A DNA stretch of 64,000 nt from Sinorhizobium glycinis (GCF_001651865.1 NZ_LPUX01000061.1:310001-374000), one strand, 5' to 3'. Positions 11,576 to 26,159 are shown, counted from the stretch's first letter. Notes: generated from the sequence alone by a model not told the origin. A program made the numbers and translations.

Positions 11576-12981
11576 AAATGCCGAAGACGATCGGGCTCGT
11601 ACATTTCATCGGGATCGGCGGCATCGGAATGAGCGGCATCGCCGAGGTGCTGCACAATCTCGGCCATCGGGTGCAAGGCTCGGACCAGTCCGACAGCGCC
11701 AATGTACAGCGCCTGCGCGAAAAGGGCATCAAGATCTCGGTCGGTCACAGGGCGGAAAACCTCGGCGATGCCGAGGTGGTGGTCGTCTCGACGGCAATCA
11801 AGAAGGACAATCCCGAACTGATCGCGGCGCGCGAGAAGTTCCTGCCGGTGGTGCGCCGCGCCGAAATGCTGGCCGAACTGATGCGCTTCCGCAATGCGAT
11901 CGCCATCGGCGGCACGCACGGCAAGACGACGACGACCTCGATGGTGGCCGCGCTTCTCGACGCGGGCGGCCTCGACCCGACGGTCATCAATGGCGGCATC
12001 ATCAATGCCTATGGCACCAATGCGCGGATGGGCGCCGGCGAGTGGATGGTCGTCGAGGCGGACGAATCGGACGGCACCTTCCTGAAGCTCCCGGCCGATA
12101 TCGCCGTCGTCACCAACATCGACCCGGAGCACCTCGATCACTACGGCAATTTCGAAGCTGTGCGCGCTGCCTTCCGGCAGTTCGTCGAGAACGTGCCTTT
12201 CTACGGATTCGGTGTTCTCTGCCTCGATCATCCGGAAGTACAGTCCATGGTCGGCAAGATCGAGGACCGCAAGGTCGTGACCTATGGCGAGAACCCGCAG
12301 GCCGACGTTCGCTATCACAATGTCCGGATGGACGGCACAACCTCTGTCTTCGATATCGAGATCCGCCGCCGTCGCACCGGCCAGGTGATCCAGCTCAAGG
12401 ACCTGCGCCTGCCTATGCCCGGCCGGCACAATGTCTCGAACGCCACGGCGGCCGTCGCGGTCGCCCAGCGTCTCGGTATCGAGCCGGAGGCGATCGCCAA
12501 GGGGCTTGCCTCCTTCGGCGGCGTCAAGCGCCGCTTCACGCTCACCGGCGAGTGGAACGGGGCGCGCATCTTCGACGACTACGGCCACCATCCGGTCGAG
12601 ATCAAGGCGGTGCTGAAAGCGGCGCGGGAGGCCTGCCAAGGGCGCATCGTCGCCGTCCACCAGCCGCACCGCTATTCCCGCCTGTCGAGCCTGTTCGAGG
12701 ATTTCTCCGCCTGCTTCAACGATGCGGATACTATCCTGATCGCGCCGGTCTATGCGGCAGGCGAGGACGCGATCGATGGCGCCAATTCCGAGGCGCTCGT
12801 CAACAGCATCAAGGCCGCCGGCCATCGCGATGCCCGCTACCTCACCGGTCAGGAAGCACTCGCGCCGGCCGTCTCGAAGATTGCGCAGCCGGGCGACTTT
12901 GTGGTTCTCTTGGGGGCTGGCAGCATCACCTATTGGGCCGCGGCGCTTCCCAAGGAACTCGCGGAAATTTCAGGAAGTTGA
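11572..12981 (+). CDS. murC: UDP-N-acetylmuramate--L-alanine ligase MurC
   Basis: MurC is the first amino-acid-adding ligase of peptidoglycan synthesis. It has the N-terminal [17 protein letters not shown] nucleotide-binding segment, the P-loop [21 protein letters not shown] and the [10 protein letters not shown] motif of the C-terminal domain. Its length of 469 residues is normal. It overlaps murG and is followed three bases later by murB. Confidence 0.96.
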   Translation: MKMPKTIGLVHFIGIGGIGMSGIAEVLHNLGHRVQGSDQSDSANVQRLREKGIKISVGHRAENLGDAEVVVVSTAIKKDNPELIAAREKFLPVVRRAEMLAELMRFRNAIAIGGTHGKTTTTSMVAALLDAGGLDPTVINGGIINAYGTNARMGAGEWMVVEADESDGTFLKLPADIAVVTNIDPEHLDHYGNFEAVRAAFRQFVENVPFYGFGVLCLDHPEVQSMVGKIEDRKVVTYGENPQADVRYHNVRMDGTTSVFDIEIRRRRTGQVIQLKDLRLPMPGRHNVSNATAAVAVAQRLGIEPEAIAKGLASFGGVKRRFTLTGEWNGARIFDDYGHHPVEIKAVLKAAREACQGRIVAVHQPHRYSRLSSLFEDFSACFNDADTILIAPVYAAGEDAIDGANSEALVNSIKAAGHRDARYLTGQEALAPAVSKIAQPGDFVVLLGAGSITYWAAALPKELAEISGS

Positions 12982-12984
12982 AGC

Positions 12985-13959
12985 ATGAAGCAGGTTAACG
13001 GTCAGAAACTCCTGGACGCGCTCGGAAGCGGCATCAGTGCAATCCGCGGCCGCATCACGCCCGATGCCCCGATGGACCGGGTGACCTGGTTTCGTGCAGG
13101 CGGGCTCGCCGAGCTCATGTTCCAGCCGCACGACACCGATGATCTAATAGCGTTCCTCAAGCTGGTGCCGGAACAGGTGCCGGTCATGGTGATCGGCGTC
13201 GGATCGAACCTGCTCGTGCGCGACGGGGGTATTCCGGGGATCGTGATCCGCCTCTCCGCCAAGGGCTTCGGCGATCTGGAGATCGTCGGGGAAAACCGCA
13301 TCAAGGCGGGAGCGATCTGCCCGGACAAGAACATCGCGGCCATGGCGCTCGACCATGGCATCGGCGGCTTCTACTTCTATTACGGCATCCCAGGATCGAT
13401 CGGCGGCGCGCTGAGGATGAATGCCGGCGCCAATGGCGGCGAGACGCGGGAACGTGTCGTTGAGGTCCACGCGGTCGACCGCAAGGGCAACAGGCATGTG
13501 CTGAGCAATGCCGACATGGGCTACGCCTATCGGCACACGGCCGCCGCCAAGGACCTGATCTTCACGCATGCGATCTTCGAGGGTTTTGCTGAGGACAAGG
13601 CAAAGATCCGCCACGACATGGATGCGGTGCGCCAGCATCGCGAGACGGTGCAGCCGATCCGCGAGAAGACCGGCGGGTCCACGTTCAAGAATCCGGAAGG
13701 CCATTCCGCCTGGAAGCTGATCGACGAAGCCGGCTGCCGCGGAATGATGATCGGCGGCGCCCAGATGTCGCCGCTTCACTGCAACTTCATGATCAATACC
13801 GGCCAGGCGAGCGGCTACGAGCTCGAATATCTCGGCGAGACGGTGCGCGCCCGCGTGCTCGAACATTCCGGCATCAAGCTGGAATGGGAGATCAAGCGGA
13901 TCGGCAATTTCATGCCGGGCTACGAGATCAGGGAATTCCTCGGCCGCGCCGCGGACTGA
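12985..13959 (+). CDS. murB: UDP-N-acetylenolpyruvoylglucosamine reductase MurB
   Basis: MurB is the FAD enzyme that reduces UDP-GlcNAc-enolpyruvate to UDP-MurNAc with NADPH. The FAD-binding segment [14 protein letters not shown], the [16 protein letters not shown] motif and the [10 protein letters not shown] segment with the catalytic serine are seen. The 324-residue length fits type I/II alphaproteobacterial enzymes. A strong terminator follows within 25 bases. Confidence 0.95.
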   Translation: MKQVNGQKLLDALGSGISAIRGRITPDAPMDRVTWFRAGGLAELMFQPHDTDDLIAFLKLVPEQVPVMVIGVGSNLLVRDGGIPGIVIRLSAKGFGDLEIVGENRIKAGAICPDKNIAAMALDHGIGGFYFYYGIPGSIGGALRMNAGANGGETRERVVEVHAVDRKGNRHVLSNADMGYAYRHTAAAKDLIFTHAIFEGFAEDKAKIRHDMDAVRQHRETVQPIREKTGGSTFKNPEGHSAWKLIDEAGCRGMMIGGAQMSPLHCNFMINTGQASGYELEYLGETVRARVLEHSGIKLEWEIKRIGNFMPGYEIREFLGRAAD

Positions 13960-13983
13960 GGCGAGAAGAACGGAATGAACAGG

Positions 13984-14014
13984 GCCGCGACGGAGAACCG
14001 CCGCGGCTTTTTTA
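13984..14014 (+). terminator. Rho-independent terminator after murB
   Basis: A stem GCCGCGACGG / CCGCCGCGGC with one A-C mismatch and an AGAA loop is followed by TTTTTTA. It ends the mraZ-murB transcription unit, so ddlB-ftsQAZ need their own promoter. Confidence 0.85.
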
Positions 14015-14165
14015 TTGTGTCCCAACCCTCAGCCGGGCCTCGCCGGCCTGACGGGCCATTTCTCTCGCGCCCGCCTTACAAAGCGCCGATTCAGGTGGAA
14101 GCGCTGTGTATCGGTCGATTCTGGCTGACGGCGACTACGGTCACCGCAACAAGAGTTAACCAAAG

Positions 14166-14182
14166 TAAACGATTCATTAACC
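14166..14182 (+). promoter_or_regulatory. Candidate CtrA binding box with an embedded CcrM (GANTC) site upstream of ddlB
   Basis: The sequence reads TAAA-N7-TTAACC, one mismatch from the CtrA consensus TTAA-N7-TTAAC. The seven-base spacer contains GATTC, a GANTC methylation site of the cell-cycle methyltransferase CcrM. A further TTAACC starts at 14156. The box lies 108 bases before ddlB in a 275-base gap after a terminator, where the promoter of the ddlB-ftsQAZ unit must be. The assignment is an inference from consensus. Confidence 0.5.
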
Positions 14183-14289
14183 ATAATGTCGTTGTAGTGG
14201 CCTGACGCGGAGATCTCGCGACTCGGGCTGTCGGAAACAGCCAGACGCAAGCAAGCTTTGCGATAGTGGCGTACTGTTTGGGGGTCTGA

Positions 14290-15216
14290 ATGAGCGGCAG
14301 GCATGTTGCTGTCCTGATGGGCGGATTTTCCTCGGAAAGGCCGGTGAGCCTGTCTTCCGGGGCGGCTTGCGCGGATGCCTTGGAAGCCGAGGGTTACCGC
14401 GTCACGCGGGTCGATGTCGGGCGTGATGTTGCCGCTGTGCTCGCCGATCTGCGCCCCGATGTCGTCTTCAACGCTCTGCACGGGCCCTTCGGCGAGGACG
14501 GGACCATCCAGGGCATTCTGGAATATCTGGAGATTCCCTACACCCATTCCGGCGTGCTCGCCTCGGCGCTCGCCATGGACAAGGCGCAGGCCAAGCACGT
14601 CGCCAAGGCCGCCGGCATCCCGGTTGCCGATGCTTTGATCATGGACCGCCGCGAGTTCTCCAATGTTCATCCGATGAAGCCGCCTTACGTGGTGAAACCG
14701 GTTCGGGAAGGTTCCAGCTTCGGCGTCGTCATCGTCAAGGAAGACCAGTCGCATCCACCGCAGGTCATTACCTCCAGCGAATGGCGCTACGGCGACCGCG
14801 TGATGGTCGAGCGCTACGTTGCAGGCCGCGAACTCACCTGCGGCGTCATGGGCGACGTGGCGCTCGGCGTCACCGAGATCATCCCGCAGGGGCATGCCTT
14901 CTACGACTATGATTCGAAATATGTAAAAGGTGGTTCGAGGCACGTCATTCCGGCGCAGATTTCACCAAATATTTACCAAAAAATACAATCCTTGGCGGTG
15001 AAGGCGCATCAGGCGATCGGGTGCCGCGGCGTCAGCCGATCCGACTTCCGTTTCGATGACCGTGGAGATGGCGAGGGCGAGTTGATCTGGCTGGAGATCA
15101 ACACGCAGCCCGGCATGACCCCGACCTCCCTGGTGCCCGAAATGGCGCAGCATGCGGGCCTTCAGTTTGGTGAGTTTCTAAGGTGGATGGTGGAGGACGC
15201 ATCGTGCTTGCGTTGA
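14290..15216 (+). CDS. ddlB: D-alanine--D-alanine ligase Ddl
   Basis: Ddl joins two D-alanines with ATP to supply MurF. The ATP-grasp enzyme of 308 residues shows [15 protein letters not shown], the [15 protein letters not shown] motif, the [15 protein letters not shown]-binding segment and the metal-binding [18 protein letters not shown] signature. The segment 14958-14992 uses a run of AT-rich codons not seen elsewhere in the gene (see findings). The C-terminal end overlaps the ftsQ start. Confidence 0.95.
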   Translation: MSGRHVAVLMGGFSSERPVSLSSGAACADALEAEGYRVTRVDVGRDVAAVLADLRPDVVFNALHGPFGEDGTIQGILEYLEIPYTHSGVLASALAMDKAQAKHVAKAAGIPVADALIMDRREFSNVHPMKPPYVVKPVREGSSFGVVIVKEDQSHPPQVITSSEWRYGDRVMVERYVAGRELTCGVMGDVALGVTEIIPQGHAFYDYDSKYVKGGSRHVIPAQISPNIYQKIQSLAVKAHQAIGCRGVSRSDFRFDDRGDGEGELIWLEINTQPGMTPTSLVPEMAQHAGLQFGEFLRWMVEDASCLR

Positions 15217-16133
15217 GGGGCAGAAGGGGCAGAAGGGTTCGTCACCCGCTCGGCGTCGCCGCCGAGAGCGACGATGCGTTCGTATTGCCGCGCCCGCTTC
15301 GCAAAGGCGTGCGTTTTCTGGTCAGCCTCGGCACCGGCCGTGTCCGCTTTCCCGCCCATACCGGCACGTTCTCCGCTGCTGCCTTTTTGCTGGCGACCGG
15401 CCTCTACGGCATGTCGCTCGGCGGCCACACCCAGAATTTCGCGCAGGCTTCGACAACGGCTGCCGGCTTTGCCATTGAAGACGTCCGGGTCTCCGGCAAT
15501 GAGCAGACCTCCGAAATCGACATTCTCCAGCAGCTCGGCCTCGACGGGACGACTTCGCTCGTGGCGCTCGACATCGCCGAGGCGCGGCGCCTGATCGGCG
15601 AATTGCCATGGGTGGAAAGTGTCACCGTGCGCAAGGTCTATCCGGCGACCATCGAGGTAAGCCTCAAGGAGCGCCAGGCCTTCGGCATTTGGCAGCACGG
15701 TTCCGATCTGTCGCTCATCGAACGCAGCGGCAGCGTGATTGCACCTTTGCGTGACAATAAGTTTGCCGCCCTGCCGCTCTTTGTCGGTCGCGATGCCGAG
15801 ACCGCCGCCGCTGCCTTCTATGACGAGTTTTCCCGCTGGTCGGAATTCCGCTCGCGCGTCAAGGCCTTCGTGCGCGTGGCCGGTCGGCGCTGGGACCTTC
15901 GCCTCGACAACGGCATCGTCGTCAAGCTTCCGGAGAAGGACGTCGCCCGGGCGATGCGGGTTCTCGCGGAGATGGAAGACGGTCATCAGCTTCTCGAGCG
16001 CGATATCGCCGCCGTCGATCTGAGGCTTGAGGACCGCACGACCGTACAACTCACACCGGAAGCGGTTGCGCGCCGGGAAGTGGCGCTGAAGGCGAGGGAG
16101 AAGATGCTGAAGGAGCAGGAGAAGCGGATATGA
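15204..16133 (+). CDS. ftsQ: Cell division protein FtsQ
   Basis: FtsQ is a bitopic divisome protein that links early and late division proteins through FtsB/FtsL. It has an Arg-rich cytoplasmic N terminus, a membrane helix near residues 55-75, a POTRA domain starting at [20 protein letters not shown] and the beta domain with [20 protein letters not shown] prefer GTG 15204 (309 residues) because GGAGG lies seven bases upstream; GTG 15183 is the other in-frame choice. It overlaps ddlB, and its stop overlaps ftsA. Confidence 0.9.
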   Translation: MLALRGRRGRRVRHPLGVAAESDDAFVLPRPLRKGVRFLVSLGTGRVRFPAHTGTFSAAAFLLATGLYGMSLGGHTQNFAQASTTAAGFAIEDVRVSGNEQTSEIDILQQLGLDGTTSLVALDIAEARRLIGELPWVESVTVRKVYPATIEVSLKERQAFGIWQHGSDLSLIERSGSVIAPLRDNKFAALPLFVGRDAETAAAAFYDEFSRWSEFRSRVKAFVRVAGRRWDLRLDNGIVVKLPEKDVARAMRVLAEMEDGHQLLERDIAAVDLRLEDRTTVQLTPEAVARREVALKAREKMLKEQEKRI

Positions 16134-17461
16134 GTCTGTTCGGTTCCGCCAGTTTCGGCCTGCCGCGCCTGAAGCCGCTCTCCTCGAAGCGGTCGCATGT
16201 CGTTTCGGTGCTTGACATCGGCTCGACCAAGGTCGTTTGCATGATCGGCCGGCTGACGCCGCGCGCCGAGAGCCAGATCCTGCCCGGCCGCACCCACAAT
16301 ATCGAGATCATCGGCATCGGCCATCAGAAGTCGCGTGGCGTGAAGAACGGCGTCATCGCCGACCTCGATGCCGCCGAAAGTGTCGTGCGGCTCGCCGTCG
16401 ACGCGGCGGAGCGGATGGCTGGGCTGACGATCGACAGCCTCATTGTCAACGTCTCGGCCGGCCGCCTGCAGAGCGACGTCTACACGGCGACGATCGATCT
16501 CGGGGGCCAGGAAGTCGACGCGAACGACCTCAAGAAGGTGCTCGCCGCCGCCGGCCAGCAGTCACTCAGGACCGACCGGGCTATCCTGCATTCGCTGCCG
16601 ACCGGCTTCTCGCTCGACGGTGAGCGCGGCATTCGCGACCCGCTGGCGATGTTCGGCGACGTGCTCGGCGTCGACATGCATGTGCTGACCGCCGAACGGG
16701 CAGCGCTGAGGAACCTCGAGCTTTGCGTCAACCGCGCCCATCTCTCGGTCGAAGGCATTGTTGCTACGCCCTATGCCAGCGGTCTTGCCGCACTCGTCGA
16801 CGACGAGGTCGAGCTCGGCTGCGCGGCGATCGACATGGGCGGCGGCACGACGACCATCTCGGTCTTCGCCGAAGGCAAGCTCGTCCATGCGGATGCCGTC
16901 AGCCTCGGCGGCCATCATGTGACGACCGATCTGGCGCGCGGACTTTCAACGCGAATCGAGGATGCGGAGCGCCTGAAGGTCGTGCATGGCTCGGCGCTGC
17001 CGAACAGCGCCGACGAGCGCGACATCGTCTCGGTTCCGCCGATCGGCGAGGACGACCGCGACCAGCCGACCCATGTGCCGCGCGCGCTTGTCTCCCGCAT
17101 CGTACGCGCCCGCATCGAGGAAACGCTGGAGCTCATCCGCGACCGCATCCAGCGCTCCGGCTTCAGCCCGATCGTCGGCAAGCGGATCGTGCTGACGGGC
17201 GGCGCCAGCCAGCTGACCGGCCTGCCGGAAGCGGCGCGGCGGATTTTGGCGCGCAACGTCCGCATCGGTCGCCCGCTCGGTGTTTCCGGCCTGCCGGCTG
17301 CCGCGAAGGGTCCGGCATTCTCCACGGCCGTCGGGTTGATGATCTATCCGCAGGTCGCCGATCTCGAGACGCATGCCAGCCAGGGCGGGATGTTCTCCGC
17401 CTTCGGCGGCGGCAACAGCCGTATCGCCCGGATGGGCCAGTGGTTGAAAGAGAGTTTCTGA
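16130..17461 (+). CDS. ftsA: Cell division protein FtsA
   Basis: FtsA is an actin-like ATPase that tethers FtsZ to the membrane. The 443-residue protein has phosphate-1 motif VLDIGSTKVVCMIG, the 1C domain region, phosphate-2 AAIDMGGGTTTISVF and the late VLTGGASQLTGLPE motif. The C-terminal end RMGQWLKESF is the amphipathic membrane-targeting helix. It overlaps ftsQ by four bases (ATGA) and precedes ftsZ by 100 bases. Confidence 0.96.
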   Translation: MSLFGSASFGLPRLKPLSSKRSHVVSVLDIGSTKVVCMIGRLTPRAESQILPGRTHNIEIIGIGHQKSRGVKNGVIADLDAAESVVRLAVDAAERMAGLTIDSLIVNVSAGRLQSDVYTATIDLGGQEVDANDLKKVLAAAGQQSLRTDRAILHSLPTGFSLDGERGIRDPLAMFGDVLGVDMHVLTAERAALRNLELCVNRAHLSVEGIVATPYASGLAALVDDEVELGCAAIDMGGGTTTISVFAEGKLVHADAVSLGGHHVTTDLARGLSTRIEDAERLKVVHGSALPNSADERDIVSVPPIGEDDRDQPTHVPRALVSRIVRARIEETLELIRDRIQRSGFSPIVGKRIVLTGGASQLTGLPEAARRILARNVRIGRPLGVSGLPAAAKGPAFSTAVGLMIYPQVADLETHASQGGMFSAFGGGNSRIARMGQWLKESF

Positions 17462-17561
17462 GTTCCACCGGCGCAAGTCAGGCACCGGGCACAATGGGTT
17501 TTGAGTTTCAAGGATTTGGCCGGCTCGGCAAGGCGGCCAGAAAAAGAGAAGGAACGGTACT

Positions 17562-19322
17562 ATGGCCATCAACTTGCAAAAGCCGGACATTACCGAGCTG
17601 AAGCCCCGCATCACGGTCTTCGGCGTCGGCGGCGGCGGCGGCAACGCCGTCAACAACATGATCACTGCGGGCCTGCAGGGCGTCGATTTCGTCGTCGCCA
17701 ACACGGATGCGCAGGCGCTCACCATGACCAAGGCCGAGCGGATCATCCAGATGGGTGTCGCCGTCACCGAGGGTCTCGGCGCCGGCTCGCAGCCGGAAGT
17801 GGGCCGCGCGGCTGCCGAAGAGTGCATCGATGAGATCATCGATCACCTGCAGGGTACGCATATGTGCTTCGTCACCGCCGGCATGGGCGGCGGCACCGGC
17901 ACGGGTGCTGCGCCGATCGTCGCCCAGGCGGCCCGCAACAAGGGCATCCTGACGGTCGGCGTCGTGACCAAGCCCTTCCACTTCGAAGGCGGGCGCCGCA
18001 TGCGCATCGCCGACCAGGGCATTGCCGACTTGCAGAAGTCGGTCGATACGCTGATCGTCATCCCGAACCAGAACCTGTTCCGGATCGCCAACGACAAGAC
18101 GACCTTCGCGGACGCCTTCGCCATGGCCGACCAGGTTCTCTATTCGGGCGTTGCCTGCATCACCGACCTCATGGTCAAGGAAGGCCTCATCAACCTCGAC
18201 TTCGCCGACGTCCGCTCGGTGATGCGCGAGATGGGCCGCGCCATGATGGGCACCGGCGAGGCATCCGGCGAAGGCCGCGCCATGGCCGCCGCGGAAGCAG
18301 CAATCGCCAATCCGCTGCTCGACGAAACATCGATGAAGGGCGCGCAAGGATTGCTCATCTCGATCACCGGCGGCCGCGACCTCACCCTGTTCGAGGTGGA
18401 CGAGGCGGCAACGCGCATCCGCGAGGAAGTGGATCCGGACGCCAACATCATTCTCGGCGCGACCTTCGACGAAGAGCTCGAAGGCTTGATCCGGGTTTCG
18501 GTGGTTGCAACCGGTATCGACCGTGGAGCCGCGGAGGTATCCGGCCGCTCCGCCGACTTTCGTCCGGTAGCGCCGAAGCCGATCGTCCGTCCGTCCGCTG
18601 CCATTCCGGCCCAGCCGCAGCCTGTCGCTATCCAGCAGCCGGCACCGCAGCCGCAGCCGGTGCAGCAGGCCGCACCGCAACCGGTCCAGCAGGTCGACCA
18701 GATCGCGCTTGCGATCCGCGAAGCCGAGATGGAGCGTGAGCTCGACATCGCCACCCGGGCCCAGGTCGCTGCGCCTGCTCCGCAGGTGCAGGAAGAGGCC
18801 TTTCGCCCGCAGAGCAAGCTCTTTGCCGGCGCCGCTCCGGTGGAAGCCGCTCCCGTAGCACGCCCGCCGCAGCCGATGGCACGACCCGTCGAAGCGCCGG
18901 TGCAGGCTCAGGTCCAACCGCAGCCGGTTCGCCAGGAGCCTGCTCCGGTCATTCGCCAGCACGCCGAGACGGTGCGCATGCCGAAGGTCGAGGACTTTCC
19001 GCCCGTCGTCCAGGCCGAGATGGACCACCGCGCACAACCCGCGGCGGCGCTTCAGGAAGAGCGTGGTCCGATGGGCCTCCTCAATCGGATCACCAGCTCG
19101 CTTGGGCTGCGCGAGCGGGAAAGCCAGAACGTCTCGTCCGATATGACCTCGGCGGCGCCGAGTGCCGCTTCCCAGCAGCGCCGTCCCCTCTCGCCTGAGG
19201 CGAGCCTCTATGCTCCGCGCCGCGGTCAGCTCGATGATCACGGCCGTGCCACGCCGCAGGTGCGCTCGCATGAAGACGATCAGCTCGAGATTCCTGCGTT
19301 CCTGCGCCGTCAGTCGAACTGA
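17562..19322 (+). CDS. ftsZ: Cell division GTPase FtsZ (long form)
   Basis: FtsZ polymerises into the Z-ring. The tubulin signature [10 protein letters not shown] and the T7 region with NLDFADV are present in the first 320 residues. About 250 further residues form a Pro/Gln/Ala-rich unstructured linker, much longer than the enteric one and typical of the main rhizobial FtsZ. The conserved C-terminal peptide that binds Fts[11 protein letters not shown], ends the protein. A good AAGGAACGG site precedes ATG 17562. Confidence 0.97.
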   Translation: MAINLQKPDITELKPRITVFGVGGGGGNAVNNMITAGLQGVDFVVANTDAQALTMTKAERIIQMGVAVTEGLGAGSQPEVGRAAAEECIDEIIDHLQGTHMCFVTAGMGGGTGTGAAPIVAQAARNKGILTVGVVTKPFHFEGGRRMRIADQGIADLQKSVDTLIVIPNQNLFRIANDKTTFADAFAMADQVLYSGVACITDLMVKEGLINLDFADVRSVMREMGRAMMGTGEASGEGRAMAAAEAAIANPLLDETSMKGAQGLLISITGGRDLTLFEVDEAATRIREEVDPDANIILGATFDEELEGLIRVSVVATGIDRGAAEVSGRSADFRPVAPKPIVRPSAAIPAQPQPVAIQQPAPQPQPVQQAAPQPVQQVDQIALAIREAEMERELDIATRAQVAAPAPQVQEEAFRPQSKLFAGAAPVEAAPVARPPQPMARPVEAPVQAQVQPQPVRQEPAPVIRQHAETVRMPKVEDFPPVVQAEMDHRAQPAAALQEERGPMGLLNRITSSLGLRERESQNVSSDMTSAAPSAASQQRRPLSPEASLYAPRRGQLDDHGRATPQVRSHEDDQLEIPAFLRRQSN

Positions 19323-19350
19323 TTCGCAGGCGTTCCTTCGCCTTGCCGGT

Positions 19351-19376
19351 GCCCGGGTGAAAGCCCGGGCATTTTC
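19351..19376 (+). terminator. Rho-independent terminator after ftsZ
   Basis: The hairpin GCCCGGG-TGAAAG-CCCGGGC is followed by ATTTTC. It separates ftsZ from lpxC. The remaining bases up to 19643 hold no gene that I can support and probably contain the lpxC promoter. Confidence 0.75.
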
Positions 19377-19643
19377 GCTTTCGCCTTACATTTCAACCTG
19401 TTAGAGGTTCAATTGTGCGCATATGAATTGCGTAACAAAGCGAAACGAACAGTGATTTGGAATGGTGCCTCCGAACTCTTATTTTCACCATCGGATAGGG
19501 ACGCATGCGATTCGATCGGACGCTGTCAGTTCGAACGTGGCTTCGGCCGAGCCGCCGGGTCACGAGGGGCAGCTCTGCGCTGATAATCGCCCGCGCCCCG
19601 CAAGAGTTGGCTTCGGCCGTATTTGATTGAAAGTGACCAGACA

Positions 19644-20597
19644 ATGGGAATCGAACTGCTCGGGTTTCAGACGACGATTGCAAACCCGATAGCCCTCAAG
19701 GGAATAGGCGTCCACTCCGGCGCCGAGGTGGAGATCACCTTCCATCCTGCCGAGGCGGATGCCGGCATTGTCTTTCAGCGGGTTCTCGCCGGCGGGCGGG
19801 TGAGCGAGTTCCGGGCCGTTTCGTCGCAGGTCGGCAATACGGATCTATGCACCGTTCTCGGACTTTCGCCTGCGACCTCGATCGCCACCATCGAGCATGT
19901 CATGGCGGCGATCTATGCGCTTGGACTGGACAACCTTCTCATCGAAGTGCATGGCGCGGAAATGCCGATCATGGATGGCAGTTCCGAGCCTTTCATCGAC
20001 GCCATCGAACAGGTGGGGATCCGGGCGCTCGCCGTGAAGCGCCGCTACATCCGCATCCTCAAGCCGGTTCGTATCGAATCGGGCGGTTCCTGGTCTGAAT
20101 TCACGCCCTATGACGGCATGCGCTTCGAGGTCGAGATCGACTTCGACTGCCCTCTGATCGGACGTCAGGCCTGGAAGGGCGACATGACCCCGGCGGTGTT
20201 CAAGCGGGAACTGTCGCGGGCGCGGACCTTCGGCTTCATGCGCGACGTCGAGCGGCTGTGGGCTGCCGGCTTTGCGCTCGGCTCGTCGCTCGAAAACTCG
20301 GTGGTGATCTCCGACGACGACACTGTCGTCAATGTCGAAGGCCTTCGCTACGCGGACGAGTTCGTCCGCCACAAGACCCTCGACGCTGTGGGCGACCTTT
20401 CGCTCGCGGGCGCGCCGTTCCTCGGCTGCTATCGCTCCTATCGTGGCGGCCACAAGATGAATGCCAATGCGCTGAAGGCTCTCTTGAACGACCCGACTGC
20501 CTATGAGGTGGTGGAAACCACATCCCAGCGCCAGCGCACCCGCTCCCGCGAATTGGTCGCGGTCGCCGCTCCGGGCTTTGCGCCCTGGTCGGCATAA
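19644..20597 (+). CDS. lpxC: UDP-3-O-acyl-N-acetylglucosamine deacetylase LpxC
   Basis: LpxC is the zinc hydrolase that commits UDP-acyl-GlcNAc to lipid A synthesis. The protein of 317 residues begins MGIELLGFQTT. It shows zinc-ligand motif TIEHVMAAIYA, substrate motif MPIMDGSSEPF, and the RHKTLDAVGDLSLAG stretch with the second zinc histidine and aspartate; GGHKMNANAL holds the catalytic histidine. ATG 19644 aligns with the family start; an upstream in-frame TTG (19623) is less likely. Confidence 0.95.
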   Translation: MGIELLGFQTTIANPIALKGIGVHSGAEVEITFHPAEADAGIVFQRVLAGGRVSEFRAVSSQVGNTDLCTVLGLSPATSIATIEHVMAAIYALGLDNLLIEVHGAEMPIMDGSSEPFIDAIEQVGIRALAVKRRYIRILKPVRIESGGSWSEFTPYDGMRFEVEIDFDCPLIGRQAWKGDMTPAVFKRELSRARTFGFMRDVERLWAAGFALGSSLENSVVISDDDTVVNVEGLRYADEFVRHKTLDAVGDLSLAGAPFLGCYRSYRGGHKMNANALKALLNDPTAYEVVETTSQRQRTRSRELVAVAAPGFAPWSA

Positions 20598-20621
20598 GAA
20601 AACAGCTCACTTCTCTCCAGT

Positions 20622-20646
20622 CGCCGGCCGAAAGGCCGGCGTTTTT
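20622..20646 (+). terminator. Rho-independent terminator after lpxC
   Basis: A perfect eight-base stem CGCCGGCC-GAAA-GGCCGGCG is followed by TTTTT, 24 bases after the lpxC stop. Confidence 0.88.
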
Positions 20647-20813
20647 CATGGTAGATTGGGGTGAAGTGTGGCCGATTTGCGGGTGGAAAAGAGCGCACAC
20701 TCCGCGGAAACCCGCCCATGGCGCCACAAATTTGCATGAATCGCCGATCATGACGTTGCGGTCTTGAGGCAACTTGCTCTAAAACGCGCAAGTCCGGCGG
20801 ATGCCAACCGCTA

Positions 20814-20913
20814 CTGCATGTCTCCTTAAATCGACGTCGATCCAAGGAGACATGCAGCAATTTAAAGTGCTACAGCGACCTTTGTGCGTCTGGTAAGACG
20901 CGCGGCGCTGTAG
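20814..20913 (+). repeat. RIME1-type palindromic element, copy 1
   Basis: Two palindromes in a row: the first runs from CTGCATGTCTCC to GGAGACATGCAG, the second from CTACAGCG to CGCTGTAG around GTGCGTC/AAGACGCG. The same composite occurs at four other places in this window, always between genes. RIME1 (Rhizobium intergenic mosaic element) is a known family of this shape. This copy ends 19 bases before the chosen bamD start. Confidence 0.85.
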
Positions 20914-20931
20914 GTGAAACGGGAATATCCG

Positions 20932-21798
20932 ATGGTCCTTGCAGTTTCTGTTGACATGAGAAAATCGGTGCGCGTCGTCGCCGTGGTCCTTGCGGCTGTC
21001 GCCGGCTCGAGCCTGATCACCGCCTGCCAGAATGACCCGGATATCGATATTACCAAGCTCACTGCGGAGACCGATCCGCCGGAGGTGCTCTATAACCAGG
21101 GCCTCGCCAACCTGAATGCCGGCAAGACGACGGAAGCGGGGCGCAAGTTCGAAGCGATCGACCGGCAGCACCCGTTCTCCGAATATGCCCGCAAGGCGCT
21201 GGTGATGAACGCCTTCGTCGCTTATCGCAACGGTCAGTATCAGGACGCCATCAACGCCACCAACCGCTATTTGAACCTCTACCCGCAGTCGGAGGACGCG
21301 GCCTACGCACAATATATCCAGGGCCTCGCCTATACGAAGCAGATCCCGTCGGTGACGCAGGACCAGAAGCCGGCCACCAGGGCGATCGAGGCGATGCAAG
21401 CGGTGGTCGACAAGTATCCGGACTCGGAATATGTCGACGACGCGCAGTCCAAGATCCGCTTTGCTCGAGACCAGCTCGCCGGCAAGGAAATGCAGGTCGG
21501 CCGCTACTATCTCGAGCGCAAGGAATATCTTGCCGCCATCTCGCGTTTCCGCGTCGTCGTCGAGCAGTATCCGAACACCAACCAGGTCGAGGAAGCGCTG
21601 GCGCGTCTCGTCGAGGCCTATTTCTCCATGGGCGTGACGGCGGAGGCGCAGACTGCCGCGGCGGTTCTCGGACACAACTACCCGGACAGCCAGTGGTACG
21701 CCGATTCCTACAAGCTGCTGCAGTCGGGCGGTCTCGAACCGCGCGAAAGCGGCACGTCCTGGATTGCGCGCGCGGGCAAGAAACTCATCGGCGCCTGA
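20932..21798 (+). CDS. bamD: Outer membrane protein assembly factor BamD (ComL lipoprotein)
   Basis: BamD is a periplasmic lipoprotein of the BAM complex that folds outer-membrane proteins. A lipoprotein signal ends with lipobox LITAC. Tetratricopeptide-like helices follow, with segments such as [20 protein letters not shown] and [20 protein letters not shown] used ATG 20932 (288 residues) because a GAAACGGGA site lies upstream; ATG 20956 gives a shorter but equally plausible signal peptide. A RIME1 copy directly precedes the gene. Confidence 0.9.
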   Translation: MVLAVSVDMRKSVRVVAVVLAAVAGSSLITACQNDPDIDITKLTAETDPPEVLYNQGLANLNAGKTTEAGRKFEAIDRQHPFSEYARKALVMNAFVAYRNGQYQDAINATNRYLNLYPQSEDAAYAQYIQGLAYTKQIPSVTQDQKPATRAIEAMQAVVDKYPDSEYVDDAQSKIRFARDQLAGKEMQVGRYYLERKEYLAAISRFRVVVEQYPNTNQVEEALARLVEAYFSMGVTAEAQTAAAVLGHNYPDSQWYADSYKLLQSGGLEPRESGTSWIARAGKKLIGA

Positions 21799-21833
21799 TA
21801 GCCTCGGCGCTCCCAACGAAGATATGACACCGG

Positions 21834-25725
<3,892 letters not shown>

Positions 25726-25768
25726 CGACTGGAAGACGCTAGAACCGAGCGGCCACTTCCGTTCGCCA

Positions 25769-25857
25769 CTGCATGGTTTCCTCCTTAAATCAAAGGCGAT
25801 TTAAGGAGGAAACCATGCAGCTATTCAAAGAGCTACAGCGACTTTTGCGCGTCTGAT
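25769..25857 (+). repeat. RIME1-type palindromic element, copy 2 (second palindrome truncated)
   Basis: The first palindrome is almost perfect (CTGCATGGTTTCCTCC to GGAGGAAACCATGCAG). The second keeps only its left half (GAGCTACAGCGACTTTTGCGCGTCTGAT) and lacks the closing CGCTGTAG seen in copies 1, 4 and 5. Confidence 0.8.
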
Positions 25858-26110
25858 CACCGTGCACGACAATAGCCTGATCGGGCTTGGCGGATGCTTT
25901 TCCGCCCTCATCCCTGTGCTTTTCACAGGGATCCAGCAGCGTCCGCGGCGCGGAAGAGTCTTTACAGCCCAAGGACTTGGGCTGGCTGGATTCCTGCGAC
26001 AAGCACAGGAATGGGGCCCAAAGAGAGGCCCAGCCGCTGTAGGCGGTGGCGCGTCGGCCTGTGCATGGATTCTCTGGTCAAGCCCGAGGATGACCCGATA
26101 GGGGAAACCC
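25858..26110. repeat. Intergenic mosaic of short palindromes after ligA
   Basis: The stretch holds several inverted repeats: GGCGGATGCTTTTCCGCC, CCCTGTG-CTTTT-CACAGGG, CAGCCCAAG-GACTTGGGCTG and TTCCTGCGACAAGCACAGGAA. It ends with TCAAGCCCGAGGATGACCC, a phrase that I associate with dispersed rhizobial repeats. No coding frame is convincing. Together with RIME copy 2 it fills the gap between ligA and the VOC gene. Confidence 0.45.
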
Positions 26111-26159
26111 GCGTGGCAAACAGCAACGTGGGCAATCAAGTCCCGGGAGCGCCGACTGA

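Noticed and set aside
13975..14205. A 76-codon open frame after murB
   Set aside because: It spans the murB terminator and the candidate CtrA box and has no family resemblance.
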